64,000 bases of DNA from Acanthococcus lagerstroemiae. Its lineage: Eukaryota > Arthropoda > Insecta > Hemiptera > Eriococcidae. The DNA is taken from positions 35,857,574-35,921,573 of the forward strand of contig CM063114.1 of the NCBI GenBank assembly GCA_031841125.1, read 5' to 3'. A program made the translations under genes and the position numbers. The notes beneath the pieces were generated by a model. That model saw only the letters and a list, made by a program, of their open reading frames with translations, searched no databases and was not told where the DNA came from. Shown piece by piece: positions 10,101-20,809 of the stretch. Every line of letters starts with the position of its first letter. Within the stretch, counting starts at the first letter, position 1.

Positions 10101-11633
10101 AAAATTATACATTTGAAGTTGAGTATAGGTAACGAAATCTTGAAATGCTGTAGTGAAACCCTGAGTGAGCCGTTAACAGAAATATTTAATGATATTCTGG
10201 ACACGCGTGTAATTCCAAAGCAATGGGAAATCTCAGACATATTATTACTCTTCAAAAAAGGTGAAAAAGCCGACATAAACAATTACAGGCCGATCAGCAT
10301 CACCTCAAACGTAAACAAAATACTCATGAGAATTGTCAAAAATCGTATATTCAAGACACTAGACGAAAATCAGCCGGCCAACCAAGCAGGATTTAGGAGG
10401 GGCATGTCGACAATTGACCACATCCTCGCGGTGAATCTGCTAATAGAGAAGTGTAGGAAATATCAGTTAGATGTCTACATATTGTTCATTGATTTCAGGA
10501 AAGCTTTTGACTCAGTAGAGCACAGAGCTGTAGGAGATGCAATAGAAAAGCAAGGAATTCAAAAGAAGTATCGCGACCTAATCTCGGGGTTGTACAAAAA
10601 GTCACTGGGTAGAATAAAGACAGAACGTAGCATAGGTCCCTGCTTCAGTATTCAAAAAGGTGTCAAACAAGGCGACCCCATATCCGCCAACTTATTCAAT
10701 GCTGTGCTGGAAGAGATATTTCGGTCAATGAGTTGGGAAAGGAAGGGAATAAAAGTGGATGGAAAATGGCTAAACAACCTCAGATTCGCCGATGATGTGG
10801 TGCTGATCAGTGCGTCCATAGACGAACTACAAGAAATGGCTGAGGAATTAGCAGCAGCAGAGGCGAGAGGAATGGAATGAATATGAACTTGGAAAAAACG
10901 AAACTTCTATCCGATCAGCAGGGTATTGACTTTAGGATTAACGGAGAGCATATTGAGACAGTGGCAACATATGTGTATCTGGGACAGACAATAAGCGTAA
11001 ATAGAGACTACAGAGTCGAAATAAATAACCGAATCAAAAAAGGTTGGGGCAAATACTAGTCAAAAGCGTTATTGAAGAGCAAGATAAGCTATAACTCGAA
11101 AATAAGAATACTGAACAGTTACGTTATCCCCTCTTTAACGTATGGTGCTCAGTCATGGGCATTAACCAAAGAACTTACCAACAGGATACAATCAGCCCAG
11201 AATAGGATGATTAGAAGTACCTTGGGAATAAAATGGACGGACAAAGTCACCAACAGACAACTTTACGAGCGAGTAGAAATGGAGAAAGTAGGGAAAAAAA
11301 TATGAGGTTAAAATTTGAATACGCAGGGCACTTAATAAGAAAAAAAGAATTTTGTTGGACCAGACAAATTCTGGATTGGGTACCCTACGAGTCAATCAGG
11401 AAGACAGCTGACCGGTTACAAGGTGGAACGACAGCTTGGTCAATGCAGCGGGCACACTATGGAAACGATGTGTGTATAATAGGGTGGTATGGAAAAAGAT
11501 TGGGGAGGCTTATGCCCAGAGATGGGCGACGTGACACTCTGCGTTTTGCGATGTACAAAAAATGTAATATTTCGTATATTTTTAGCAATACGTGCTTATA
11601 GTGTCTCGAAGGCTGTATAATAATAGTAATAAT
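10100..11633 (+). pseudogene. RTE-like LINE, 5'-truncated, reverse transcriptase largely open
   Basis: An open run of about 255 codons (10113-10880) carries the reverse transcriptase core. It reads YRPISITSNVNKILMRIV, then NQAGFRRGMSTIDHIL, then LFIDFRKAFDSVEH with its catalytic Asp. IQKGVKQGDPISANLFNAVL and LRFADDVVLIS, with the FADD catalytic pair, complete the core. After a stop the C-terminal region continues: YLGQTIS, SYVIPSLTYGAQSWALTKEL and QNRMIRSTLGIKW. A frameshift at about 11300 is followed by the short RTE-type tail. The 3' end finishes in a TAATAATAGTAATAATA microsatellite (11615-11633), as RTE elements do. Endonuclease and 5' half are missing. It is the best-preserved LINE in the window besides the one at 39.6-42.6 kb. 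Confidence 0.92.
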
Positions 11634-11639
11634 AGGCCG

Positions 11640-13700
11640 AAAATGCGAGTTAATTTCTAATATTCCTGGGCTAAATATTGACGGCGAAACCGTCACTAAT
11701 CACGTGCGAGTGGTCAGTAGAAACCCTAACGTACTTGTAAAATCGGATTAGAGGCAATTATATCCCTCGAATGAATTAAATCAAACTACTGGGAACATGT
11801 TTCTAGACCTGCCAATTATAGATTTTGCGGAAGACCCGCGCTGTTCGCGGTGCCGTTATCGCAATATTACCATCCTAGTATTTCGAGTCGACACAGCTCG
11901 TATTAAGGCTGATACCGATTTGGCGAGCAGCTTGCACTATTATGCAATTTATCATATAAGGAAAATGTAGAAAGGATTTCATTTTTCGTTGCAATACAGA
12001 AGAAATATATGCGATTATCTCTTTCTTTGCAAGCTCAGAAACTTGACAATCTTTACATTCGACGAGAGCTGCAGGTGAATGTATTGGGTTCAGCGTCTTA
12101 ACAAGATCAATAGATGTACAGTATTTTCGCATGCCTGTTATTCCTCTCGTTTCTCTGATTGTAATTTGTTCAGGGGACATAAAAGCGAGCCACAGGGGGC
12201 TGGTTCGCAATTCTAGATGGACAGCATATCTGAAAATCAAGTGCTGACAAATGAAACGAAACATGCAAAGACTCACTCCCTATAGGTTCCCCCTTGCACA
12301 TTTTCGGCTATTTTTCGTACAACTTCCCCAGTCGTCTGGTGTGACCACCTGAAGTTGTTTCACTATTACAGTTACAGCGACTTACATTAGTAAAATGTGT
12401 ATTGTTTTAAGGTAAAAAAAAAGAAAAAAAAGAGAGAATATTTTCACTATTTTTCTCGTGTTTCTGGGTCTATGTCCTGCCTATTTTGCGATTAAAGTAA
12501 TTTTTACCTCCTAAAATTGCATTCTAACCCACTTCGGGAAGGGGGGGGGGTACTTGGCTCACTTTTTCTTATACTTTCAAGTTTGATGCGCTCTACAGAT
12601 TTTAAAAACTCCCAACTTTTTTTCCCTTTGAATTATGAAATAAGTGTGCCAAGTGGTGCCCTAATGGAAGGGGATCACTTTTTTTTTGTTCTTTATCAGT
12701 GCTACGTCACTATGCTGATTAATATACAGTAGTTTACTTTTATCGTAATCACGACCATGCGTGTAATGATACCAAACACTTACAGTTTCCTCTCACCACT
12801 TTCACTCATTTTCTGAAACAACTTTTTTAAGGTGATTTGTAAGCTTTTTGAAACTCTGCACAAATAATCTGATAACACTGCCTGGAAATAGCGGAATGAC
12901 ATCGAATAACATCTTATATTACAATGAATCATACGTCAGTGTTGCCACTCGTTCAGTTTCTTTCATCACGCTAGTAGAAGTAATGAAAACATAAGTGTGC
13001 CAAGTCACCCCGTGTTACGGTATGTAATGTTGTCCACCTAGAATTGCAAACTCGCTCACTGTGGCGAGCCCTCTGATCAACTTTTGATTTCTGTTTCTTC
13101 CTGAAGCAGGTAGAGATTTCCGTGTTTCTGGTTTTATTCACATTTAGAATGTAGTTCCTCATGCAGCGGGTCCTTTTTCGTTAAAGGAAGTTGTGTTTGG
13201 TGTCAGCGAAGGTACCTCATGAATCGTAATTTCTAGTCATAGAGTTTCATCAAATTTTCACTATCAGAGAAAAGGGGTTTCTATCACCGATGAGCACAAC
13301 TCGGGTCGTTCATTGTGTTTACCAAGTACTTAGAAACCGAAGTGAGTTGATTTTTGAAATAAAAACGTACGCAGATTGAATTTATAGTATGAAGTGTTTC
13401 GGCTTTTCGCCAGAATCTTGAAAATTCATTCGTTTGCAGTTATAGGTGAAAAACAATACACACCGTAAATCCAACCGTTTTCGATGTTATTTTGCAACCA
13501 GCGAAAGGGAGATTTTATCTTTCGATAATACGCAAAGTTCTAACAATATTTTTAATTAAAAGGATAAATGTAACGTAGGGTGTTACCGCGCTGTTAAATA
13601 AAAATTCAATAACATACTTCGTCATAAACGACTCTTTAGTGTGCTCCTACATAAGCGACAACACGTCAACACGCAACAAGAACACTCAACATGACAACAG
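11640..13700. other. Gene-free stretch
   Basis: AT-rich. A minus-strand open frame at 11875-12276 (133 codons) has protein-like composition but no motif, signal peptide or homology I recognise, so it is not called as a gene. A G10 run lies at 12541-12550. No transposon ends were found. Confidence 0.35.
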
Positions 13701-13707
13701 ATTTTGT

Positions 13708-14060
13708 TGTCAGGTTGTAAAATTTGAACTTCTATCCTCAAAATCCAATAAAATGAAAAAAACCTCCAAAACCTGCTTTTCTCTCTATAAAGGCCTGTGA
13801 CGCTAGCGTTAAACTGTGCTGCTCAAAAGCCCATTCTGTACTCCCCCTCTCCATTTGTATCGTTTCTAGGGCAGATACGAAAAAAAGTACTAGTGATTAT
13901 TCGTATAGAGATCCAGATGTAAAATTACTTTTATTTGAATTTTTCTTATATCTCTTAGTATTTAAAATTTTTGTGGGAGCCCGATTATTTTTTGGGGAAG
14001 AAAGCGAGAAAACGGTAGTACATCCCTAAAAACTTAATATCAAACGAGCCTTTTGAATAA
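13708..14060. repeat. Dispersed repeat, copy 1 (partner at 44.75 kb)
   Basis: Starts TGTAAAATTTGAACTTCTAT, then CTCAAAATCC and ATGAAA. It shares the same word order with 44752-45015 over about 300 bp, including CTGATTTTCT/CTGCTTTTCT, GGGGAAGAAA/GGGGAAAAAA and ATCCCTAAAAA near the end. There is no coding capacity. It is an old interspersed repeat of unknown type. Confidence 0.65.
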
Positions 14061-14814
14061 ATTGCCCCCACTTGGCCCCTGTCTTGGTTTATTAGTTTTG
14101 TGGCTTTTTATATGTTTGGTGTGAGTGTACCACATGTTCTAGTGTTTTCCCCCTCATTTTGTCTTATTTATTTCATGGGTGACCGTCCCCCTCCCCTCCC
14201 TTCTCTCTCCTCTAGATCTAGATCTAGCTGCTCCATGTTACCTTCATGTTACTTCTTTCTTCCCTCTTAATTTCGTTTTTTATTTTACTATACACTTCAT
14301 TTTCATTTCTAAAAGTTTTTCTTTTGTAAATTGTTCTTGAAGGGTACAGGGAACCCCTAATCAATGGAATTTCTGCAGAGGGCCCCCTTCGTTTATAAAT
14401 AAATAAAGTTAGCATAAGAGCTACAGGTGGGGACTTTTAGTATGTTAGTTAGAAAACCATGCTCAACAATTTTTAGCAACCTCCCACTCGTCACTCCTTT
14501 TCTCCTCAAGCTAATCAACTTCTGCCGAGAAAATAACGTAAAAATTGTAAACAACAGATTCAAAGAATGATAATGAAATGTGTGGACCTGGATTTCACCC
14601 AATTTCCAGTATAAAACACAGATAGACTCTTGGTACCACAAGAGAGCAATATAATTACAAATTATCAAATATAAAACTTGAATTCTACTGCGATTATAAA
14701 ATTTTAAGTTGCAAAATCACAATAAAAACTGAAATAACCTAGAAAGTGCTCAAAAAGATAAAGGTTAGTAGACTAGATAGAAAATAATGTAATAAAGTAC
14801 AAAGAGCAGGTCTC
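14061..14814. other. Gene-free stretch with a short shared repeat
   Basis: The words CAACAATTTTTAGCAACCTC followed by TCGTCACTCCTTTTCTCC (14463-14505) recur in altered form at 18570-18612 and 45073-45117. They seem to belong to the same repeat family as 13708-14060. Nothing else was recognised. Confidence 0.4.
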
Positions 14815-15690
14815 TAAGATTTTGGGAAACACCTCTGTTGGCTACAACTTGAAAGATGTATTGATCACATTCTCACCAAATCTATTCATATCAGAGAAAG
14901 AGGGTAAACTAACTTCTCAGGTTACTCAAGTCTCTCAACAAATGAGAAAATTAGTAAATAAACGAGAAAATTTTAGGCAACTAAAATATAAAACTAGAAT
15001 CAACGAGACAGAGCTGAGTGCAATATGCAAACTAGTAAAAAATGAAAGAGGAGAAAAGACAGAAAAAATAAATAATAAAATAATTGGAGATACTTTAGCA
15101 TCAACTACAAGCACAAAATCAATCGCAGTTAATGCTATGAGTAGGAAAACTGGGCTACCGATCTAGTGGACAAGAAAAAAGGTAATAAAATCTATGGCAG
15201 AGTGGGAATCAATGAAATAGCACATGAATAAGATCAAGACCTCTGTAAAACAGAACAAAAATTTATTCAGAGTTGGTCAGGATCAAGTTTGAGTCCTGGC
15301 TATGAAATACGACAATGTATCACAGAAGCGGAAGTAGAAAACGTAATAAAAAATTTAAAGACTAATAAAGCCTCAGGCTGTGATTAACAAATGAGCACTT
15401 CAAACAAGGAGGTACTGTACTAGTAAAAAAATTAACAGACATTTTCAACGAAATCTTTACGACTAAGAAAATCTCAGAGGAGTGGAAGAACTCAAACATA
15501 ATATCAACCCATAAAAAAGTGCCACACCCTAATCGTAACCTAACAATAGTAAAAATTTTTTCAGAAGTAATATAAAATAGATTTAAAAATTCTGGTCATC
15601 CAACACTCAGAAGAACAGACTAGATTCAGAAAAAAAAACAACACTACTACACAATAGACCATTTACCAGAAATGTTAGACAAAACGATTT
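14815..15690 (+). pseudogene. Decayed RTE-like LINE remnant
   Basis: An open frame of 114 codons (14822-15166) is Lys/Glu-rich, like the linker of RTE-type ORF2. Downstream pieces read EAEVENVIKNLKTNKASG (15333-15385), the standard block just before the reverse transcriptase. They are followed in other frames by FNEIFTTKKISEEWK (about 15445-15490) and a degenerate QTRFRKK (about 15615-15640), equivalent to QAGFRKN. Many stops are present. The piece ends before the catalytic motifs. Confidence 0.7.
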
Positions 15691-15860
15691 TTTGTCATTT
15701 TGTCAATTTGTCAGACGAGCATTTACTTTTTTTTTTTGTTATGTCATGAGTTTGTCATGTTTGGAGTTCTGTCATTTTGCTTCTTCATGGTTTTGTTATG
15801 CCATGATAAAATTATTTTTCAATTTGTCGAAATGTCAATACCTATCAATTTACAGGTATT
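15680..15860. repeat. TTTGTCAT-rich low-complexity repeat
   Basis: Many copies of TTTTGTCA / TTGTCATG / TTTGTCAATTTGTC in 180 bp. A similar cluster with both orientations of the word, including an 18-bp perfect palindrome, lies at 31500-31720. Probably a shared repeat family. Confidence 0.55.
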
Positions 15861-15909
15861 TTTATATATAATCCAATTCCATCAATCACCAGTGTTATTC
15901 AAAGGTTGA

Positions 15910-17380
15910 ATAGTAGTCAATAACTGCATTTTGAAAATTAAGGAGCTTGAGCTCCCTATGAAAACATCCAGTAGAACAGCAACAGTTACGTTGCTGTCTG
16001 GGGGCGAAGTTGAAATTTCAAAACTGACTTAGGTTGTTTTCAACGGGAAGTTCTTCAAATTATTACCTTATTCGGGACGCGAAAGAATAAAGATTACACA
16101 AAATAACAAATAACAATAGCAATTTGCTGAATTTCCCTTGGAATGTAAGAATAAGAACAAAAAAGATAAGAATGAAAGAAGTAAGACAGCAAGAAGGTAA
16201 ACACCACATAACATTAACAGGAGAATGAAGTGATGGAAGAAAAAGGTTCTCCTATAAGCTGATTCATCCTTAACATTCTTGATCAATTAGCACTTTACAG
16301 ACTTGCGTGAAACCACATAAAATTCCAGCTGCTCAGGTCATCTTGTCTTTCTATTCAGAACTCTGTTTAATTAACATGAATCATAGTCTTTTGAATTACG
16401 ACTCTACGAGTACGGATGGGTTTCTGCATTCAGGCTGCATTCATAATTGAAGTTTTCATAAGAAGCTTTTCCTATTCCCAGAATTTTCAATTAAAACTCT
16501 TCAGTTTGTTTAGTAGCGTAATTTCCCCGCTGAGATATTAAAAAACAGATCTTTTTGCGCTTCAAAATCAAAAGGATTCATTGAATTTTTGGTACTTTGT
16601 ATAAATTTTTAAAGCAAAGCAGTATTTTTTAATGAGTCGATGTTTGGTCGCTTCCTTTAACACATCAGTTTTTGGCATCACCCCTAGCTCATCCAAAACA
16701 TGGGAAATTATGCTCGATCGCATACTATGACTGAGTGCCCATTGTTGTCGGGCGGAGATGGTAATATTCTGACTTTTCTAATTCATTTTCTGATGATGAT
16801 TTTTCGGCCGATGAAAGCGATTAGAATTTAACTTCTTCTAAATTTTTCGTATTCGTACTAAAAAATGTCATTCATGGTAATATTTCATAATTGCTTATTT
16901 TGTTAAATTTTTAACAGGTTTTCAAATTACATATCAACCTCTTTATTTTATTTTTTTTCTGGGAAGGGGGGGGGGCATTCTTGTTTAGCTATTACTTTCA
17001 ACCCGCCACCTTTTCTGCTTTATTTCTACTTAATACCTCATACAGCATTAAATATATGTTATTTTAATGAAATATATAAGCTACTAAAGTTACACATTCT
17101 TATTTTTTTATTAAATTTTAGTTACATGTTTTAGAATCAAGTGGAAAATTTTCAAATTTAAATAAATTAGCCAATTTTTTCCAAATTTTAGTCAATTTTT
17201 AAAATTGTTGTCAAACTTTTTAAATTTTAACTCATTTTTATTCATTCGCCAAATTTTGATTCGATTTTTACTTTGTTAATTATTATATGATAAAACAGTA
17301 TTCTCAAATTTTATATTCACTTTTTACAAACTGATATTATAAATTATAATACGGTAACTTTCATCAAAATTATTTGAGGT
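15910..17380. other. Gene-free AT-rich stretch
   Basis: No recognised frames. From 16860 to 17350 the DNA is very AT-rich. A G10 run sits at 16966-16975. Confidence 0.4.
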
Positions 17381-17530
17381 GAATTCAGGAGGGTGGCTGA
17401 AGAGCCACAATTACGTTTGGTCAGAGGGGTACAACTTGGATTGTATACTAATATATTAAAAAAATTGTAATTAAAATACAAGATACTTGAATCATGAGGG
17501 GGCTATAACTCCACACTGGGTGGGGGAGAG

Positions 17531-17965
17531 GTGGCAGGTTATGGCAATCGATTATTATGAAGTGTATACCATAACGTGAGCGCAACCTGCTGCATATATT
17601 TTTCAGGTTATTGAAATACGAACCACTTTCTCAAAATTTTGAAGGGCTGCCGCGCCTCAAATAACCAGTTTTGGAGAGGCAGGTACATATTAATATACAC
17701 TACTGTTGATGAAATAACATTCTGAACGTACCTGCCGCATATATTCGCCAGGTTATAAAATTAATTTTTTATAATTTTGACCCCCCCCCCCCATTACCGC
17801 TTGACTGACCCTCTTGAATAATGGCAGGTAAGTATTTTTATGACATACTAAAGTAATCCAAATGTATGACAGATGCCTGCCGCATATATTGTGCGGTTAC
17901 TTTTTTCAGAATTTTGGCCATCTTGGGGGTTCCTACTCCCAACAGGCCAAAATAGAGGGTGGTAG
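17531..17965. repeat. Tandem repeat, about 144-bp period, three units
   Basis: Units begin at 17531 (GTGGCAGGTTATGG), 17675 (GAGGCAGGTACATA) and 17821 (ATGGCAGGTAAGTA), with a further start at about 17960 (GTGGTAGGTTTACG). Inside each unit the word CCTGC(C/T)GCATATATT recurs about 56 bp from the start (17587, 17733, 17875) and is followed by a CAGGTTA-like word. The units have diverged considerably outside these anchors. The third unit runs up to the MITE at 18007. Confidence 0.8.
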
Positions 17966-18006
17966 GTTTACGAAATTTCAATCCTCAAACAACTTATTCC
18001 GCCGGT

Positions 18007-18187
18007 CAGGGACGTACCGAAAAAGGGGGGAGATCCCTCCCTCCCTCGTACAATACTTTTATGAATTCCAACAAAAGTTGAAAGCTTTTTGTTTCTTTTT
18101 TCTTGCTTTGATACTTGGGAATTTTCAATTGAATCAGTTGGGCTTTCACATCCCCCCCCCCAGGAAAAACTTTTCAGCACGTCTCTG
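18007..18187. mobile_element. hAT-like MITE (181 bp)
   Basis: Left end CAGGGACGTACCGAAAAAGG; right end, read in reverse complement, CAGAGACGTGCTGAAAAG. The flanks CCGCCGGT and TCGTCGGT match at 6 of 8 positions, as expected for an 8-bp hAT target duplication with some decay. It contains G- and C-runs (C10 at 18152-18161) and no coding capacity. A frame that appears open across it (17862-18272) is only a crossing of this MITE and the tandem repeat. Confidence 0.78.
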
Positions 18188-18245
18188 TCGTCGGTTGAAT
18201 AAAATTGCCACTATCTTCTGGACAAAACATATGTTTAACAACACT

Positions 18246-18575
18246 GCCATTTGCATACAATCAATCAGTTAATAGAAAAATCAGAAGACTCCATAGAAAT
18301 TTTCCTATCATGCATAGACTTCAGAAAAGCTTTTGACACATTAGAACACAATTTTCTCTTCAATGCCTTGAAAAATCAAGGGGTGCCGCCACACCTGATA
18401 GATATCATAAAGAAATTATACACAAATGTGAAAAGAATAGTAACAGGAAGAGAAGGAGTACCCTTTAACACTAAAATAAGAGTAAAATAGGGTGACTCCT
18501 TACCCCCTCTATTATTTAACTGTGCACTAGAAGAGGTCTTCGGGTCAATAAACTGGAAAGAAAAGTCCAGAATTT
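18246..18575 (+). pseudogene. LINE reverse transcriptase fragment
   Basis: Reads HTINQLIEKSEDSIEIF, then CIDFRKAFDTLEHNFLFNAL with the first catalytic Asp. VPPHLIDIIKKLY follows, and a stop precedes GDSLPPLLFNCALEEVFGS (family form QGDPLSPLLFN). Both ends are abrupt: 5' at about 18246 and 3' at about 18570, where the shared repeat TCAGCAATCTCTCGCTCGTC begins. It resembles the LINE on the minus strand at 39.6-42.6 kb. Confidence 0.85.
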
Positions 18576-18856
18576 TCAGCAATCTCTCGCTCGTCACCCC
18601 TTTTCCCCTCCAGTCCCCGTTTTTAAATCATATTTGCCAAACTATCTGGATCATTCCGAAATTCAAAGTAAGCTTTTATGTCCTTTGTTACTGGAGTTCG
18701 CCATTTCTAGAACAAATTGAAATCAGGTACGAATTTTTAACGCAAGTAGGTAGTACTTAGATGATAGTGAGGTGATGTTTAAAAATTCTATGAATCGATA
18801 ATATCTACCTATAGGTATTTCTCATTTTAATATCGGTACGGGTTCGAAATTCCTGA

Positions 18857-19116
18857 TGGTGGATTAACATTCGAGTTGACGACTTCAGACCAACATGTGT
18901 CGTCGGATGCTGTTTTAACAACACAACACAGCTACACAAGTGTCGGCACCAACTGCCTCATCAAACCGGCGCTTGTCGGTTCGGGGAAAAGTTGTCCGCG
19001 ATATGTCTGTGACAGGTCTGCAACAAAGTTGGAAATGAATGCGAAGAATCCGTAGTTGTCGCCGATATTTAAGAATTTGTTAGTGACATGTCGCCGACTC
19101 GAATGTAAATCCACCA
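18857..19116. mobile_element. MITE with 27-bp inverted ends (260 bp)
   Basis: Begins TGGTGGATTAACATTCGAGT and ends with ACTCGAATGTAAATCCACCA. The 27-bp ends match in reverse complement with about three differences. Both sides are flanked by TGA, a possible 3-bp target duplication. There is no coding capacity. A 3-bp duplication would fit PIF/Harbinger-like elements, but TGA is not the usual TWA, so the class is uncertain. Confidence 0.82.
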
Positions 19117-19288
19117 TGAATTTTTGATACTTCGATGTTTTATTGATATTTTGCCATCACTATTGCTCTCCAAAATGATGGTGATATTTAAACATTTTGA
19201 TATCGATAATGTCGATATTTCTCACTTTAGTATCGATAATATTGATACTTCTCATTTTATATCGATATTGGCTCGATATTTCTAAACA

Positions 19289-19458
19289 CAGGGGCGAAAA
19301 TAGGAGGGGTTGGAGGGGCTAAGCCCCCGGTTTCAAAATTAGCCCCCCTAAATTTTATTTTGAAATGGGCTATGATTTTTGGATTCTTATAAAGTCATTT
19401 TAGGCGCTGGGGCTTCACCCCCCCCTCCCCCCAAAGTTTTTGCTCTATTTCCGTCCCT
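19289..19458. mobile_element. hAT-like MITE (170 bp)
   Basis: Left end CAGGGGCGAAAATAG and right end CTATTTCCGTCCCT are imperfect inverted repeats. The flanks TCTAAACA (19281-19288) and ACTAAACA (19459-19466) match at 7 of 8 positions, a typical hAT target duplication. The inside has a GGGGCTAAGCCCCC hairpin and no coding capacity. Confidence 0.85.
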
Positions 19459-19505
19459 ACTAAACATTGATATTTCGATATTTAATCGATATTTTGCCAT
19501 TATTA

Positions 19506-20620
19506 TCAGATGATTTGTGGTTGCGTTTTTCGTTTCCTTTCGGTGCTTCAATATCCACCCTTTCAAAATACGAAGAGAAAATTGAAACAGCGAAAAGCTG
19601 ACGAAATTTGTATTATGAGAACATCTCCAGTGTCAGGAAATTGTGCACGTGAATTATTATCGAGATGTGCTCGGGTAATTTCATTATTTCACACGTTTAT
19701 AAATCGTGCAGTATGCGAAACGTGATAGTCGAATATTTCTTAAAATACTGTGCGAATCTGTTATTTAAATGAAGCGCTACTCGGGCCGGCATTTTAGCCG
19801 TCGAGGCCGTCCGAAAATTTGGAAAATGGTAATGCGACCTTCCTACATATCTTACGTGTAAAAATCCACATATGGGTAATCACAGCCCTACACTCCAGTG
19901 TAAGTGTTGGGTAACAGGTGTTCTACATGAATTTCAGTTACGTGCGAATGCGGGAATGCGGGCGTCAGTCCCATGAATTTTCTGTGCGGGTCGATGGTAA
20001 TTTTTTACGCGTCCGTTTCACACGGTCTGCAACGCAATTTCGCGTATCATATACTCTGGTGTAAGCCATTAACAAAGTTCTGTTTCAATTATTCGTCTCA
20101 ACTTGGAGCGAATTATAAAGCCGAGGGAAGATGTACAGCGCCATGCCTGAATGTATTTTATCAACGGCTCGCGATATTTCCAACAGTTGGTGCCGAGCTT
20201 CAGTCTGTTCTGGAAGTTTGAATTCGCAAAATCTCGGCTCGAGAAAGCTCCCACCTTTCAGTCAAGAGAAATCCGTAACCACTCAATCACACTTAACGAC
20301 ATTACTAATCCTTAAATGTTTGAAATACATAGGTAATTACAAACTTCTTATGTGTGTAGTAACCTTGTAAACTTGCATCATTAACCTCAGGGATACAGTC
20401 GAGTAACAGGGTGGATAGGAATCTACCTCATCCGAATCGCAGAAGGGGCATTACCACCTAAGCTCCTAACCAATCAGAGTTGATGCTTCTTCAGTGTGCT
20501 AAAAACCTGACTGTTTTCAGATCGAAAGTAACTAGCTGAATAACCATATCGCAGCACCTTGATCAGCCTCGCCTCAACTTATGATATGCGATTTGTGCAA
20601 ATAATGAACTTTCTCTTGTA
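19506..20620. other. Gene-free stretch
   Basis: Mixed composition with some CpG-containing stretches (19700-20240). Short open frames occur on both strands at 19510-19725 and 19973-20254. None shows a motif or homology I can name. Confidence 0.35.
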
Positions 20621-20629
20621 TGTTTGAGC

Positions 20630-20801
20630 CAATGGCATAGATAGGTCCGTTATAAGAGAGTGGGGAGGGGGATCTAAAAAAATCTTCCCTGTTCTGCCTG
20701 ACCCTTTACAACCTCTCTCCATGATTTACCTCATATAACTCCTGAAGAACTGTTTTTTTCGCTAAGAGAGGTTCAGACCTCCAGGTCTACCTACGTTCTT
20801 G
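20630..20801. mobile_element. hAT-like MITE, copy 2, with perfect 8-bp target duplication
   Basis: Flanked on both sides by GTTTGAGC (20622-20629 and 20802-20809), an exact 8-bp target duplication. Left end CAATGGCATAGATAGGTCCG; right end in reverse complement CAAGAACGTAGGTAGACCTG. The body aligns with the copy at 5279-5500, which is 50 bp longer. The intact duplication suggests this is the younger of the two. Confidence 0.9.
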
Positions 20802-20809
20802 GTTTGAGC

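Larger units (their letters stand above)
18790..19505. repeat. TCGATA-rich tandem array, broken by two MITEs
   Basis: Repeated words such as ATCGATAATATTGATACTTC, TATTTCTCATTTTA and GATATTT recur at roughly 30-45 bp spacing at 18795-18840, 19120-19288 and 19467-19505. The array is interrupted at 18857-19116 and 19289-19458 by two separate inverted-repeat elements. Removing them rejoins one array. Confidence 0.7.

Noticed and set aside
11875..12276. Minus-strand open frame of 133 codons
   Set aside because: No motif, signal peptide or homology recognised, and no supporting splice or promoter context. One frame of this size is expected by chance in 64 kb.
17862..18272. Plus-strand open frame of 136 codons
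   Set aside because: It runs across the last unit of the 144-bp tandem repeat and the whole hAT-like MITE at 18007-18187, so it is not a gene.
18857..19116. hAT-like assignment for the TGGTGGATT element
   Set aside because: The flanking duplication is at most 3 bp, whereas the hAT-like MITEs in the same window show 8 bp.
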